Notes under the pieces: model-generated | Told to the model about the DNA's origin: nothing | Database searches by the model: none | What the model saw: only the letters and a program-made list of their open reading frames with translations | Origin: Microbacterium sp. | GTDB taxonomy: Bacteria > Actinomycetota > Actinomycetes > Actinomycetales > Microbacteriaceae | DNA length: 6,622 bases | Direction: 5' to 3' | NCBI GenBank assembly: GCA_003248845.1 | Contig: QFPD01000120.1 | Span: 1 to 6,622 of the forward strand | Part shown: piece by piece, positions 1-5,629 of the stretch | How the letters are laid out: every line of letters begins with the position of its first letter | Position numbering within the stretch: position 1 is the first letter of the stretch | Translations under genes and position numbers: made by a program

Positions 1-157
1 CGTCGACGAACCGGGGCTGGCGGTCCAGTACCGGCGCGATCGACTGCAGCACCTCGTGGACGGCCTGCTGAAATTCGGGCTCGTGCGGGTTCCGGTCGGT
101 GACGGTGTCGTAGACGCTCGAAACGGAGGGGGGCAGGGCGGCGAGGGTGTCGGTCAC
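1..157 (-). CDS. gdhA: NADP-specific glutamate dehydrogenase, N-terminal part (runs off the left edge)
   Basis: Glutamate dehydrogenase makes glutamate from 2-oxoglutarate, ammonium and NADPH in the cytoplasm and is a main route of ammonium assimilation. Only the first 52 residues are present. Read on the minus strand from GTG at 157, the segment beginning RNPHEPEFQQAVHEV and ending near PVLDRQPRFVD lines up without gaps with the N-terminal helices of E. coli GdhA as I remember it (RDPNQTEFAQAVREV, then a segment ending NPKYRQ). The catalytic and Rossmann domains lie outside the window. The GTG start is chosen because a GGAGAG ribosome binding site (plus-strand 165-170) sits 7 nt upstream and because the alignment begins at the usual distance from the N terminus. 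The gene is divergent from the beta-helix gene at 297. The family usually has about 445-450 residues, so roughly the first ninth is seen. The family call is fairly secure; cofactor choice is inferred from the family only. Confidence 0.85.
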   Translation of the reverse strand, partial: MTDTLAALPPSVSSVYDTVTDRNPHEPEFQQAVHEVLQSIAPVLDRQPRFVD

Positions 158-224
158 GGTGGAGCTCTCCGGCCGCGGTCGGGTGGGGCAGATGTCGTCG
201 GGAGGGGTGCGCGCGGCCTGTTTC

Positions 225-253
225 ACCCTAGCGGCGCCACGGGGCGCACTCGA
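225..253 (-). promoter_or_regulatory. Candidate gdhA promoter
   Basis: On the minus strand a TAGGGT hexamer (plus 225-230) fits the actinobacterial TAnnnT -10 pattern. A weak -35 match TCGAGT (plus 248-253) lies 17 bp away. Transcription would start near 217-218, giving a leader of about 60 nt before the GTG at 157. The -35 box overlaps that of the divergent promoter. I saw no recognisable nitrogen-regulator operator. This is an inference from motif and spacing only. Confidence 0.4.
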
Positions 254-278
254 CGCGTGTGACATCCCGCCCTACGCT
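250..278 (+). promoter_or_regulatory. Candidate promoter of the beta-helix protein gene
   Basis: TACGCT at 273-278 fits TAnnnT, and TCGACG at 250-255 matches four of six positions of TTGACA with a 17-bp spacer. Transcription would begin around 284-286, leaving a leader of only about 12 nt that holds little more than the ribosome binding site. The -35 hexamer overlaps that of the divergent gdhA promoter (248-253). Confidence 0.4.
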
Positions 279-282
279 GAGC

Positions 283-290
283 GGAGGAGG
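283..290 (+). promoter_or_regulatory. Ribosome binding site that fixes the start at 297
   Basis: GGAGGAGG lies 6 nt before ATG 297. In-frame upstream starts (for example GTG 147) lack such a site and would put coding sequence through the divergent promoter region, so 297 is preferred. Confidence 0.8.
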
Positions 291-296
291 CCCATC

Positions 297-896
297 ATGC
301 AGTTCGAGCACCTCGGAGCGCGTCCGCGCGTCCACCCGGGCGCCGTTGTGGCGCCGACGGCCGTCATCTCGGGAGACGTCACGATCGGCGAGGGGTGTCA
401 GGTCCTCCATGGCGCGGTCCTCACTGCCGAGGGCGGCCCGATCACGCTCGGCGACAGCGTCATCGTGATGGAGAACGCGCTCATTCGTGCGAGCGCGGCC
501 CACCCCGTGCACATCGGCTCGCACGTGCTGGTGGGCCCGACGGCGAGCCTCTCCGGCGCGACCGTCGCCGACGAGGTGTTCCTCGCGACCGGCACCCGCG
601 TGTTCAACGGTGCGCGGATCGGGGAGCGGAGCGAAGTGCGTATCGGCGCCATCGTGCATCTGCGCACGGTTCTGCCGCCCGAGTCGGTCGTGCCGATCGG
701 CTGGGTCGCCGTCGGTGATCCCGCGCAGATGCTCTCGCCCGACCGCCACGAGGAGATCTGGGCGCTGCAGAAGGACCTCGACTTCCCGGGCTACGTCTTC
801 GGACTCGACCGCGAGACGCCCGACCTCATGATCCAGCTGACGGAGCGTTACGGCGCCGCTCTCGCGCGCCACGCTGCGGACCGTCGCCTCGACTGA
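297..896 (+). CDS. Gamma-carbonic-anhydrase-fold hexapeptide-repeat protein, probably without the zinc site
   Basis: This 199-residue protein consists mainly of hexapeptide repeats forming a left-handed beta-helix: residues about 15-125 carry regular turns such as VVAPTAVI, SGDVTIGEG, PITLGDSV, HIGSHVLVG, ARIGERSEV and RIGAIVHLR. A charged, partly helical C-terminal extension follows (about 148-199). The overall register matches the gamma carbonic anhydrase/YrdA/PaaY family, whose active members bind zinc or iron with three histidines. Here the matching positions are Arg64 (xxIH becomes ALIR), Pro81 and Ser86 (GHGAVLHGC becomes GPTASLSGA). The Arg-Gly-Asp stretch near the active site is also lost (AVLTAEGG, 40-47). 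CO2 hydration by the classical mechanism is therefore unlikely. Family relatives often act as trimers; the true role is unknown. The neighbour ppc converges with an 18-bp gap and uses bicarbonate, which is suggestive only. Start chosen from the GGAGGAGG site. Confidence 0.85.
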   Translation: MQFEHLGARPRVHPGAVVAPTAVISGDVTIGEGCQVLHGAVLTAEGGPITLGDSVIVMENALIRASAAHPVHIGSHVLVGPTASLSGATVADEVFLATGTRVFNGARIGERSEVRIGAIVHLRTVLPPESVVPIGWVAVGDPAQMLSPDRHEEIWALQKDLDFPGYVFGLDRETPDLMIQLTERYGAALARHAADRRLD

Positions 897-914
897 CGAC
901 GGCCCGGCGCGGCC

Positions 915-3602
915 TCACCCCGTGTTCTGCAGTCCCGCCGACACACCGGAGACCGATAGCAACAGCAGCCGCTGCCACGGCGCCAGATCCGCTTCGGCCA
1001 CGTCTCCCGTGCGGAGCGTGCGCAGGGCGCGCAGCTGCAGCAGCGACAGCGCGTCGACGTAGGGGCTGCGCATCTTCACGGCGCGCTGCAGGACGGGTTT
1101 GTTCGCCAGCAGGCCGTCACCGCCCGTGATCCGCACGACCCAGTCGGTCGTGAGACGCATCTCCTCCGCGACGAGGTCGGCGAGGTCGCCGCGATCGCCG
1201 AGGTCAAGATATCGGCGTGCGATGCGCTCGTCGGCCTTCGCGAGGCTCATGCCGACGTTGTCGATCACCGTGCGGAAGAGCGGCCACTCGTCGTACGCGC
1301 GGCGGAGCACCTCGGCATCCCCGACGGCGTCGAGGGCGGTGCCGAGGCCGAACCACCCCGCGAGGTTGATGCGCGCCTGCGACCACGCGAACACCCACGG
1401 GATCGCGCGGAGGTCTTCCAGCGACTCGACCGACAGCCCGCGGCGGGCGGGACGCGAGCCCAGAGCCAGCAGGCCGATCTCCTCCATCGGGGTGACCGTC
1501 GCGAACCACGACGCGAAGCCGTCGGCCTTCACGAGCGCGAAGAACCGCTCGCGCGACGCGGCATCCATCGTCGCCGCGACGTCGGCGAAGCGGGCGGCAG
1601 CCGCACTGTTGCGCTCCTCGATCGAGGGGGCGGAGGCCAGGAGCACCGCCGCCGCGACCTGGTCGATGTGGCGCATCGCGATGTTCGGGTCGCCGTAGCG
1701 CGCGAAGATGACCTCGCCCTGCTCGGTGAGCTTGAACCGTCCGTCGACCGAGTGCGGCGGTTGCGCGAGAATCGCCGAGTTCGCGGGCCCGCCGCCGCGT
1801 CCGAGCGCCCCGCCGCGTCCGTGGAAGAGCGTCAGCTGGATGCCGGTCTCCTGCGCCCACGCCGCGATCTTCGCCTGCGCTTCGTAGAGCGCCAGGTTCG
1901 CGGCGACCGGTCCGACGTCCTTCGACGAGTCGGAGTAGCCGAGCATGACCTCGAGGCGGCGGTCGGTAGCATCCAGCCGCGCTGCGAACTCGGGATGCTC
2001 GACGATCTCGGCCATGATTCCGGGCGCTGCCTGCAGGTCGGCGAACGTCTCGAACAGCGGGATCACGTCGAGGACGGGCGGAGTGCCGCCGGGACCGACC
2101 GCGAAGCGGGCGAGCTCGTGCACGGCGGCGAGGTCGCCCGCCGACTGCGTGAACGACACGATGTAGCGGCCTGCCGCGCCCGGCCCGTAGCGGTGCTGGA
2201 TCTGCGCGATCGTGCGGAAGACCTCGAGCACCTCCTCGGCCTGCGCGCTGAGCGCACCGCCGGCAGCACCGGCGTTCTCGCGGCACTCGGCGAGCACTTT
2301 GGCGTGCACGGCGGAGTGCTGGCGCACCTCGAGCTCGGCCAGGTGGAATCCGAACGTCTCCACCTGCCAGATGAGCTGCTGGAGGTGGCCGTACGCCTGG
2401 CGCGGCGCCCCGGCGGCGACGAGCGAGCCCTGCACGACGGTGAGATCGGCGAGCAGTTGACTCGGCTCGCGATAGCCCAGATCGGCGTCCCGGCGGCGCG
2501 TCGCGACGATCCGGCGCGTGATGAGCAGCAGGGCGCGCTTGTGGGGCTCACCCTTGGCGCGCTTGGCGGCGTCGGCGGCGCCGTCCTCGTCGGCGGCAGC
2601 GAGGCGCTGCAGGAGCGCGTTCAGCGCCGCGCTCGGCGGCGTCGTGTCCTCGGCGAGAGTCAGCGTCTTGGCGATGCGCCCGGCCGAGTTCGCGAGGCCG
2701 AGCAGCACGTGCTCCGCCGCGATCCCGGCGGCCTTCTTGGTGACGGATGCCGTGACGAACGGGTTCCCATCGCGGTCGCCGCCGACCCACGTGCCGAGAC
2801 GAACGAACGGGCGCACGACGGGCGCACGGCTGCCGGCGCCCGGCCCCTGCAGGGCGTCGTCGACGCGCCGGTACACGTGCGGGACAGCGGTGTAGAGGGT
2901 CTCGTCGAAGACCGCCATGATGGCGCGCACCTCGTCGACGGGGGTCGGCTTCTCCGCGCGCAGCGGCGCCGTGCGCCACAGGGTGTCGATCTCCTCGAGC
3001 ATGCGGCGTTCGGCGCGGCGCTCGTCGGCGCCGCCCTGCAAAGACGCGTCGTGCTCGCTCAAAAGCTTCACGAGACGGCGGATACTGGTCGATACCGCGC
3101 GACGGCGCGCCTCGGTCGGGTGCGCCGTGAAGACGGGATGGAAGCGCAGGCTCTGCAGGCGCCGAAGCGCTGTGTCGTCGCCGACCTCGGCAGCCAGGCG
3201 CACGAAGGCCGCCGCGACGGAATCGGCGGCATCCTCCTTGTCGGGCCGCCCGTCACGCTCGCGCAGCACGCGGACGCGCTGGTGCTCCTCGGCGAGGTTC
3301 ACGAGGTGGAAGTACACCGTGAAGGCCCGCGCGACTTCGTCGGCGCGTGAGATCGAGAATGACTCGGCAATCGACGCCGCCCGCTCGAACGCCTCCGCGG
3401 ACTCGTCGGTGTAGGCCGCGATCGTCGCCTGGCGCAAGCGCTCGACGTCCTCGTAGAGGCCGGGCGAACCGCTTTCGCGAAGGACGCGTCCGAGGAGCGC
3501 GCCGAGCATCCGCACATCGGCGCGCATGCGCTCGGGGAGCTCCTGTTCGGCCTCGTAGCGCCCGACGAGGTCGATGGCTTCGGTGCGGGTCAATTCAGGC
3601 AT
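915..3602 (-). CDS. ppc: Phosphoenolpyruvate carboxylase
   Basis: PEPC makes oxaloacetate from phosphoenolpyruvate and bicarbonate in the cytoplasm and refills the citric acid cycle. The protein is complete at 895 residues, close to the bacterial norm of about 880-920. All hallmark blocks are present in order: VFTAHPTEARRRAV (157-170, catalytic His161), WVGGDRDGNP (272-281), GYSDSSKDVG (555-564, with the substrate-binding lysine), FHGRGGALGRGGGPA (593-607, glycine-rich loop with Arg596), AIPWVFAWSQARINL (733-747) and the C-terminal QNTG (892-895). It should be a homotetramer of TIM-barrel type. The position usually held by the aspartate-binding lysine (E. coli Lys773, PAKRR) is Arg720 here (SRPARRG), a conservative change that may alter feedback inhibition. 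The start at 3602 is placed by N-terminal homology, but GGAGGA directly abuts the ATG; a TTG at 3593 would be 9 nt from it. An open frame continues upstream to 3851 across nhaA and is rejected. Confidence 0.97.
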   Translation of the reverse strand: MPELTRTEAIDLVGRYEAEQELPERMRADVRMLGALLGRVLRESGSPGLYEDVERLRQATIAAYTDESAEAFERAASIAESFSISRADEVARAFTVYFHLVNLAEEHQRVRVLRERDGRPDKEDAADSVAAAFVRLAAEVGDDTALRRLQSLRFHPVFTAHPTEARRRAVSTSIRRLVKLLSEHDASLQGGADERRAERRMLEEIDTLWRTAPLRAEKPTPVDEVRAIMAVFDETLYTAVPHVYRRVDDALQGPGAGSRAPVVRPFVRLGTWVGGDRDGNPFVTASVTKKAAGIAAEHVLLGLANSAGRIAKTLTLAEDTTPPSAALNALLQRLAAADEDGAADAAKRAKGEPHKRALLLITRRIVATRRRDADLGYREPSQLLADLTVVQGSLVAAGAPRQAYGHLQQLIWQVETFGFHLAELEVRQHSAVHAKVLAECRENAGAAGGALSAQAEEVLEVFRTIAQIQHRYGPGAAGRYIVSFTQSAGDLAAVHELARFAVGPGGTPPVLDVIPLFETFADLQAAPGIMAEIVEHPEFAARLDATDRRLEVMLGYSDSSKDVGPVAANLALYEAQAKIAAWAQETGIQLTLFHGRGGALGRGGGPANSAILAQPPHSVDGRFKLTEQGEVIFARYGDPNIAMRHIDQVAAAVLLASAPSIEERNSAAAARFADVAATMDAASRERFFALVKADGFASWFATVTPMEEIGLLALGSRPARRGLSVESLEDLRAIPWVFAWSQARINLAGWFGLGTALDAVGDAEVLRRAYDEWPLFRTVIDNVGMSLAKADERIARRYLDLGDRGDLADLVAEEMRLTTDWVVRITGGDGLLANKPVLQRAVKMRSPYVDALSLLQLRALRTLRTGDVAEADLAPWQRLLLLSVSGVSAGLQNTG

Positions 3603-3608
3603 TCCTCC

Positions 3609-3640
3609 ACGGTAATGCCCGCCTGTTTCGGTTTTGTCAC
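3609..3640 (-). promoter_or_regulatory. Candidate ppc promoter, implying a leaderless or nearly leaderless mRNA
   Basis: On the minus strand TACCGT (plus 3609-3614) fits TAnnnT and ends 6 nt before the ATG at 3602, so transcription would start at or next to the start codon. The best -35 match, GTGACA (plus 3635-3640, five of six), is 20 bp away. An overlapping alternative -10, CATTAC (3612-3617), gives an ideal 17-bp spacer with the same GTGACA and a start near 3605. In both versions the leader is only 0-4 nt. Motif-based inference. Confidence 0.4.
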
Positions 3641-3644
3641 GCGT

Positions 3645-3650
3645 TACGAT
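3645..3650 (+). promoter_or_regulatory. Candidate nhaA -10 box
   Basis: TACGAT matches four of six positions of TATAAT and fits TAnnnT. No good -35 hexamer is seen at 17-18 bp (around 3621-3627). Transcription would start near 3656-3658, giving a leader of about 67 nt that contains the hairpin at 3670-3712. Confidence 0.35.
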
Positions 3651-3669
3651 GGGTGAAGGTGTGCCGGGA

Positions 3670-3712
3670 AGTCTGGTCGGCGTGATTGCTTCCGACCCCA
3701 ATTCAGAAGACT
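3670..3712 (+). promoter_or_regulatory. Leader hairpin immediately before the nhaA ribosome binding site
   Basis: Two perfect pairings stack: AGTCT (3670-3674) with AGACT (3708-3712), and GGTCGG (3675-3680) with CCGACC (3692-3697). The apical loop is 11 nt (3681-3691) and a 10-nt bulge lies on the 3' side (3698-3707). The stem ends one base before the likely GAGG ribosome binding site (3713-3716). A competing stem, GGAAG (3667-3671) with CTTCC (3689-3693), cannot form at the same time. I do not recognise a known riboswitch class; a regulatory role is inference. Confidence 0.35.
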
Positions 3713-3723
3713 GAGGCAGTGGC

Positions 3724-4917
3724 ATGAGCCTGCTCCGTTCCGACCGCTTTCCCGCTGTCATCCTCCTCTCCGCCGCCGCCGTCGGCCTCGTCGTCGCGAA
3801 CACGGCTGCGCACGCGCCGGTTGACGCCGCGATGCACGTGTACCTCGGCATCCCGGGCTTCTTCGAGCTGTCCGTCGATCACTGGATCAAGGACGGCCTT
3901 CTCGCGATCTTCTTCTTCGTGGTGGCGGTCGAGCTGCAGTACGAGTTGACCAGCGGCGAACTGAACTCGGCGCGCAAAGCCACGCAGCCGGCGATCGCGG
4001 CGGCGGGCGGCATCCTGGTGCCGATCGCGGTGTTCCTGCTTTTCGCGGGTGGCACCGAGAGCGCCTCGGGGTGGCCCGTGCCGACGGCGACCGACATCGC
4101 GTTCGCACTCGGCGTCCTCGCCGTCTTCGGGCGCGGGCTGCCTCCCGCGCTGCGCGTCTTCTTGCTCGCCCTCGCGATCCTCGATGACATCGTCGGGATC
4201 GTGTTCATCGCCGTCCTGTTCACGAGCGGCGTGAACGTGGGCATGCTCGCCCTTGCGGCGATCGGCATCGTCGCCTTCGGAATCCTGAGCCGTCAGCTCG
4301 ATACGCGGGCGCGGCGCCCGGTCGCGGTCGCGCTCGTCGTCGTCGCCGTCCTCACGTGGGCGTTCGTGTACGCGTCGGGAGTGCACGCGACGATCGCCGG
4401 CGTCGCGCTCGGTCTCGCGATGGCACAGCAGCCGGCGCTGCGCGCGCGGCACGCACTCGAACCGTGGGTGAACGGTCTCGTGCTGCCGCTGTTCGCCTTC
4501 TCGGCCGCGCTCGTCGTCATCCCGGCGGTGTCGCCCGCGCAGCTGCAGCCGGCGTTCTGGGGGATCGCGGTCGCGCTGCCTCTCGGCAAGCTCGTCGGCA
4601 TCTCGCTGTTCGGCTGGGTCGCGCTCCGGCTCGGCCGCGAGAAGGGCACCGCCCCGCCGCTGCCGTTCGCCGATCTGCTGGCTGCCGGCGCCCTCGGCGG
4701 CATCGGATTCACGGTGTCGCTGCTGCTCGGCGAGCTTGCGTTCGCGGGCGATGCCCTGTTGCGTGACGAGGCGATCCTGGGGGTCCTTGCGGGGTCCGTC
4801 GTCGCGCTGGTGCTGGCCAGCGTGCTCGTGTCGGTACGCTCCGCGCATTATCTGCGGCGGGCGCGTGCGGGGGAGCCCGCTTTCGAGGACCCGATCGAGA
4901 AGGAGGCATCCGCATGA
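3724..4917 (+). CDS. nhaA: Na+/H+ antiporter NhaA
   Basis: NhaA is an inner-membrane antiporter that expels Na+ (or Li+) in exchange for protons and supports growth in salt and at alkaline pH. The 397 residues match the family length (E. coli 388). The protein is strongly hydrophobic with about 12 predicted membrane segments, roughly at 12-28, 55-75, 89-108, 122-136, 143-168, 172-188, 199-216, 218-234, 250-270, 278-302, 316-340 and 348-372. The ion-binding core is intact: TATDIAFALGVLA (121-133, Thr123-Asp124 of the unwound helix), ALAILDDIVGI (149-159, the Asp154-Asp155 pair) and PLGKLVGISLF (286-296, Lys289, equivalent to E. coli Lys300). SGVHATIAGV (218-227) and GGIGFTVSLL (325-334) are also typical. 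The pH-sensor region is less conserved (QYE at 72-74; Arg242 and Glu246). ATG 3724 has a GAGG site 7 nt upstream. The stop overlaps the mazG start by 4 nt, so the two are probably cotranscribed. Confidence 0.96.
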   Translation: MSLLRSDRFPAVILLSAAAVGLVVANTAAHAPVDAAMHVYLGIPGFFELSVDHWIKDGLLAIFFFVVAVELQYELTSGELNSARKATQPAIAAAGGILVPIAVFLLFAGGTESASGWPVPTATDIAFALGVLAVFGRGLPPALRVFLLALAILDDIVGIVFIAVLFTSGVNVGMLALAAIGIVAFGILSRQLDTRARRPVAVALVVVAVLTWAFVYASGVHATIAGVALGLAMAQQPALRARHALEPWVNGLVLPLFAFSAALVVIPAVSPAQLQPAFWGIAVALPLGKLVGISLFGWVALRLGREKGTAPPLPFADLLAAGALGGIGFTVSLLLGELAFAGDALLRDEAILGVLAGSVVALVLASVLVSVRSAHYLRRARAGEPAFEDPIEKEASA

Positions 4918-5606
4918 CCGCATCCCGCGAGACACCCGATCCGACGCGCGCGGCGGACTCGCTCCGCGAAGCTGCCGACACGATGCGCGCGGTCCGGGAG
5001 CGCTGCGTCTGGTCGCAGCGCATCACGCACGACGACCTCGTGCCCTATCTCGTGGAGGAGTCGGCGGAGCTCGTCGACGCCGTCGAGGCCGGTACGCGCG
5101 CCGACCTGCGCGAAGAACTGGGCGACCTGCTCTGGCAGGTCCTGTTCCACGCGGCGGTCGCCGCGGAGGACCCGGACGACCCGTTCACGATCGACGACGT
5201 GGCCGCAGGGCTCGTCGAGAAGATGGTGAGGCGGCATCCGCACGTCTTCGCCGACGCGGTCGCCACGACACCGGAGGAGGTGCTCGTTCACTGGAACGCG
5301 GCGAAGGCCGCGGAGAAGCGCACGCGGCGCTCGGTGCTCGACGGCGTCGCGCCGCACATGCCCTCCCTCGCGCTCGCGCAGAAGCTCCTCGGCCGTGCCG
5401 CCCCGATCGGCGTGACCCGCACGCCGGCCGGGTCCCCTGCGCCCGGGTCCGCTGCGCCCGGGTCCGAGGCCGAGCTGGGGGAGGCGCTGCTGGGTCTTGT
5501 CGCGCTCGCGCGCGCGCGCGGATGGGACGCCGACCGAGCGCTGCGCGGCGCGATCCGCAGGCTCGAGGCCGAGGTCCGCGACGCCGAGACGACAAAACTC
5601 CGGTGA
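4914..5606 (+). CDS. mazG: MazG nucleoside triphosphate pyrophosphohydrolase
   Basis: MazG enzymes cleave (d)NTPs, including damaged ones, to NMP and pyrophosphate and so protect nucleotide pools. The N-terminal domain is intact: CVWSQRITHDDLVPYLVEES (31-50), the Mg-binding EExxE at Glu48, Glu49 and Glu52, ExxD at Glu68 and Asp71 (EELGDLLWQVLFHA, 67-80), the conserved KMVRRHPHVFAD (103-114) and the W127/K131 helix. In E. coli MazG (263 aa) a second MazG domain follows; here (230 aa) it is cut down. After KLLGRAA (157-163) the segment that should hold the second EExxE helix is replaced by a Gly/Ser/Pro/Ala linker (171-184), the next motif reads AELGEALLGLVALAR with Glu190 where Asp is expected, and the usual C-terminal helices are missing. 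AGGAGG at 4901-4906, 7 nt before ATG 4914, and the ATGA overlap with nhaA support the start and translational coupling. Confidence 0.93.
   Translation: MTASRETPDPTRAADSLREAADTMRAVRERCVWSQRITHDDLVPYLVEESAELVDAVEAGTRADLREELGDLLWQVLFHAAVAAEDPDDPFTIDDVAAGLVEKMVRRHPHVFADAVATTPEEVLVHWNAAKAAEKRTRRSVLDGVAPHMPSLALAQKLLGRAAPIGVTRTPAGSPAPGSAAPGSEAELGEALLGLVALARARGWDADRALRGAIRRLEAEVRDAETTKLR
5430..5466 (+). repeat. 15-bp tandem repeat, about 2.5 copies, inside mazG
   Basis: Unit 1 at 5430-5444 and unit 2 at 5445-5459 differ at one base; a 7-base partial third unit follows at 5460-5466. The unit length is a multiple of three, so copy changes keep the frame. It encodes the pentapeptides GSPAP, GSAAP and GS (residues 173-184) in the linker of MazG. 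Confidence 0.85.
5507..5520 (+). repeat. Alternating (CG)7 tract in mazG
   Basis: Seven uninterrupted CG dinucleotides encode part of ALARARG. Because the repeat unit is two bases, loss or gain of one unit would shift the frame near the 3' end of mazG. Such alternating tracts can also adopt Z-DNA. Confidence 0.8.
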
Positions 5607-5629
5607 TTCGGCACGGTTCGGGCCGATAA

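Noticed and set aside
56..262. 68-codon plus-strand open frame over the gdhA start
   Set aside because: It is a Gly/Arg/Val-rich shadow of gdhA and its promoter region, with no ribosome binding site or recognisable similarity.
147..296. N-terminal extension of the beta-helix gene to GTG 147 or ATG 192
   Set aside because: The extra residues show no hexapeptide pattern, would cover both divergent promoters and overlap gdhA, and the strong GGAGGAGG site precedes ATG 297.
901..914. GGCC-6-GGCC hairpin filling the gap between the converging beta-helix gene and ppc
   Set aside because: The stem has only 4 bp, no U-tract follows on either strand, and GGCC repeats are expected by chance at this GC content. 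A bidirectional terminator cannot be excluded but is not supported.
1668..3350. 560-codon open frame on the plus strand
   Set aside because: It lies wholly antisense to ppc, whose complete set of PEPC motifs is certain. Its composition is the Arg/Gly/Val/Glu mix expected from antisense reading of GC-rich codons, and it has no recognisable domain.
3603..3851. 83-codon N-terminal extension of ppc
   Set aside because: It runs antisense into nhaA and through the intergenic region. PEPC homology begins at the ATG at 3602.
3703..4935. 410-codon open frame on the minus strand
   Set aside because: It is antisense to nhaA and very rich in Arg, Asp and Glu, as expected from the reverse complement of hydrophobic membrane codons.
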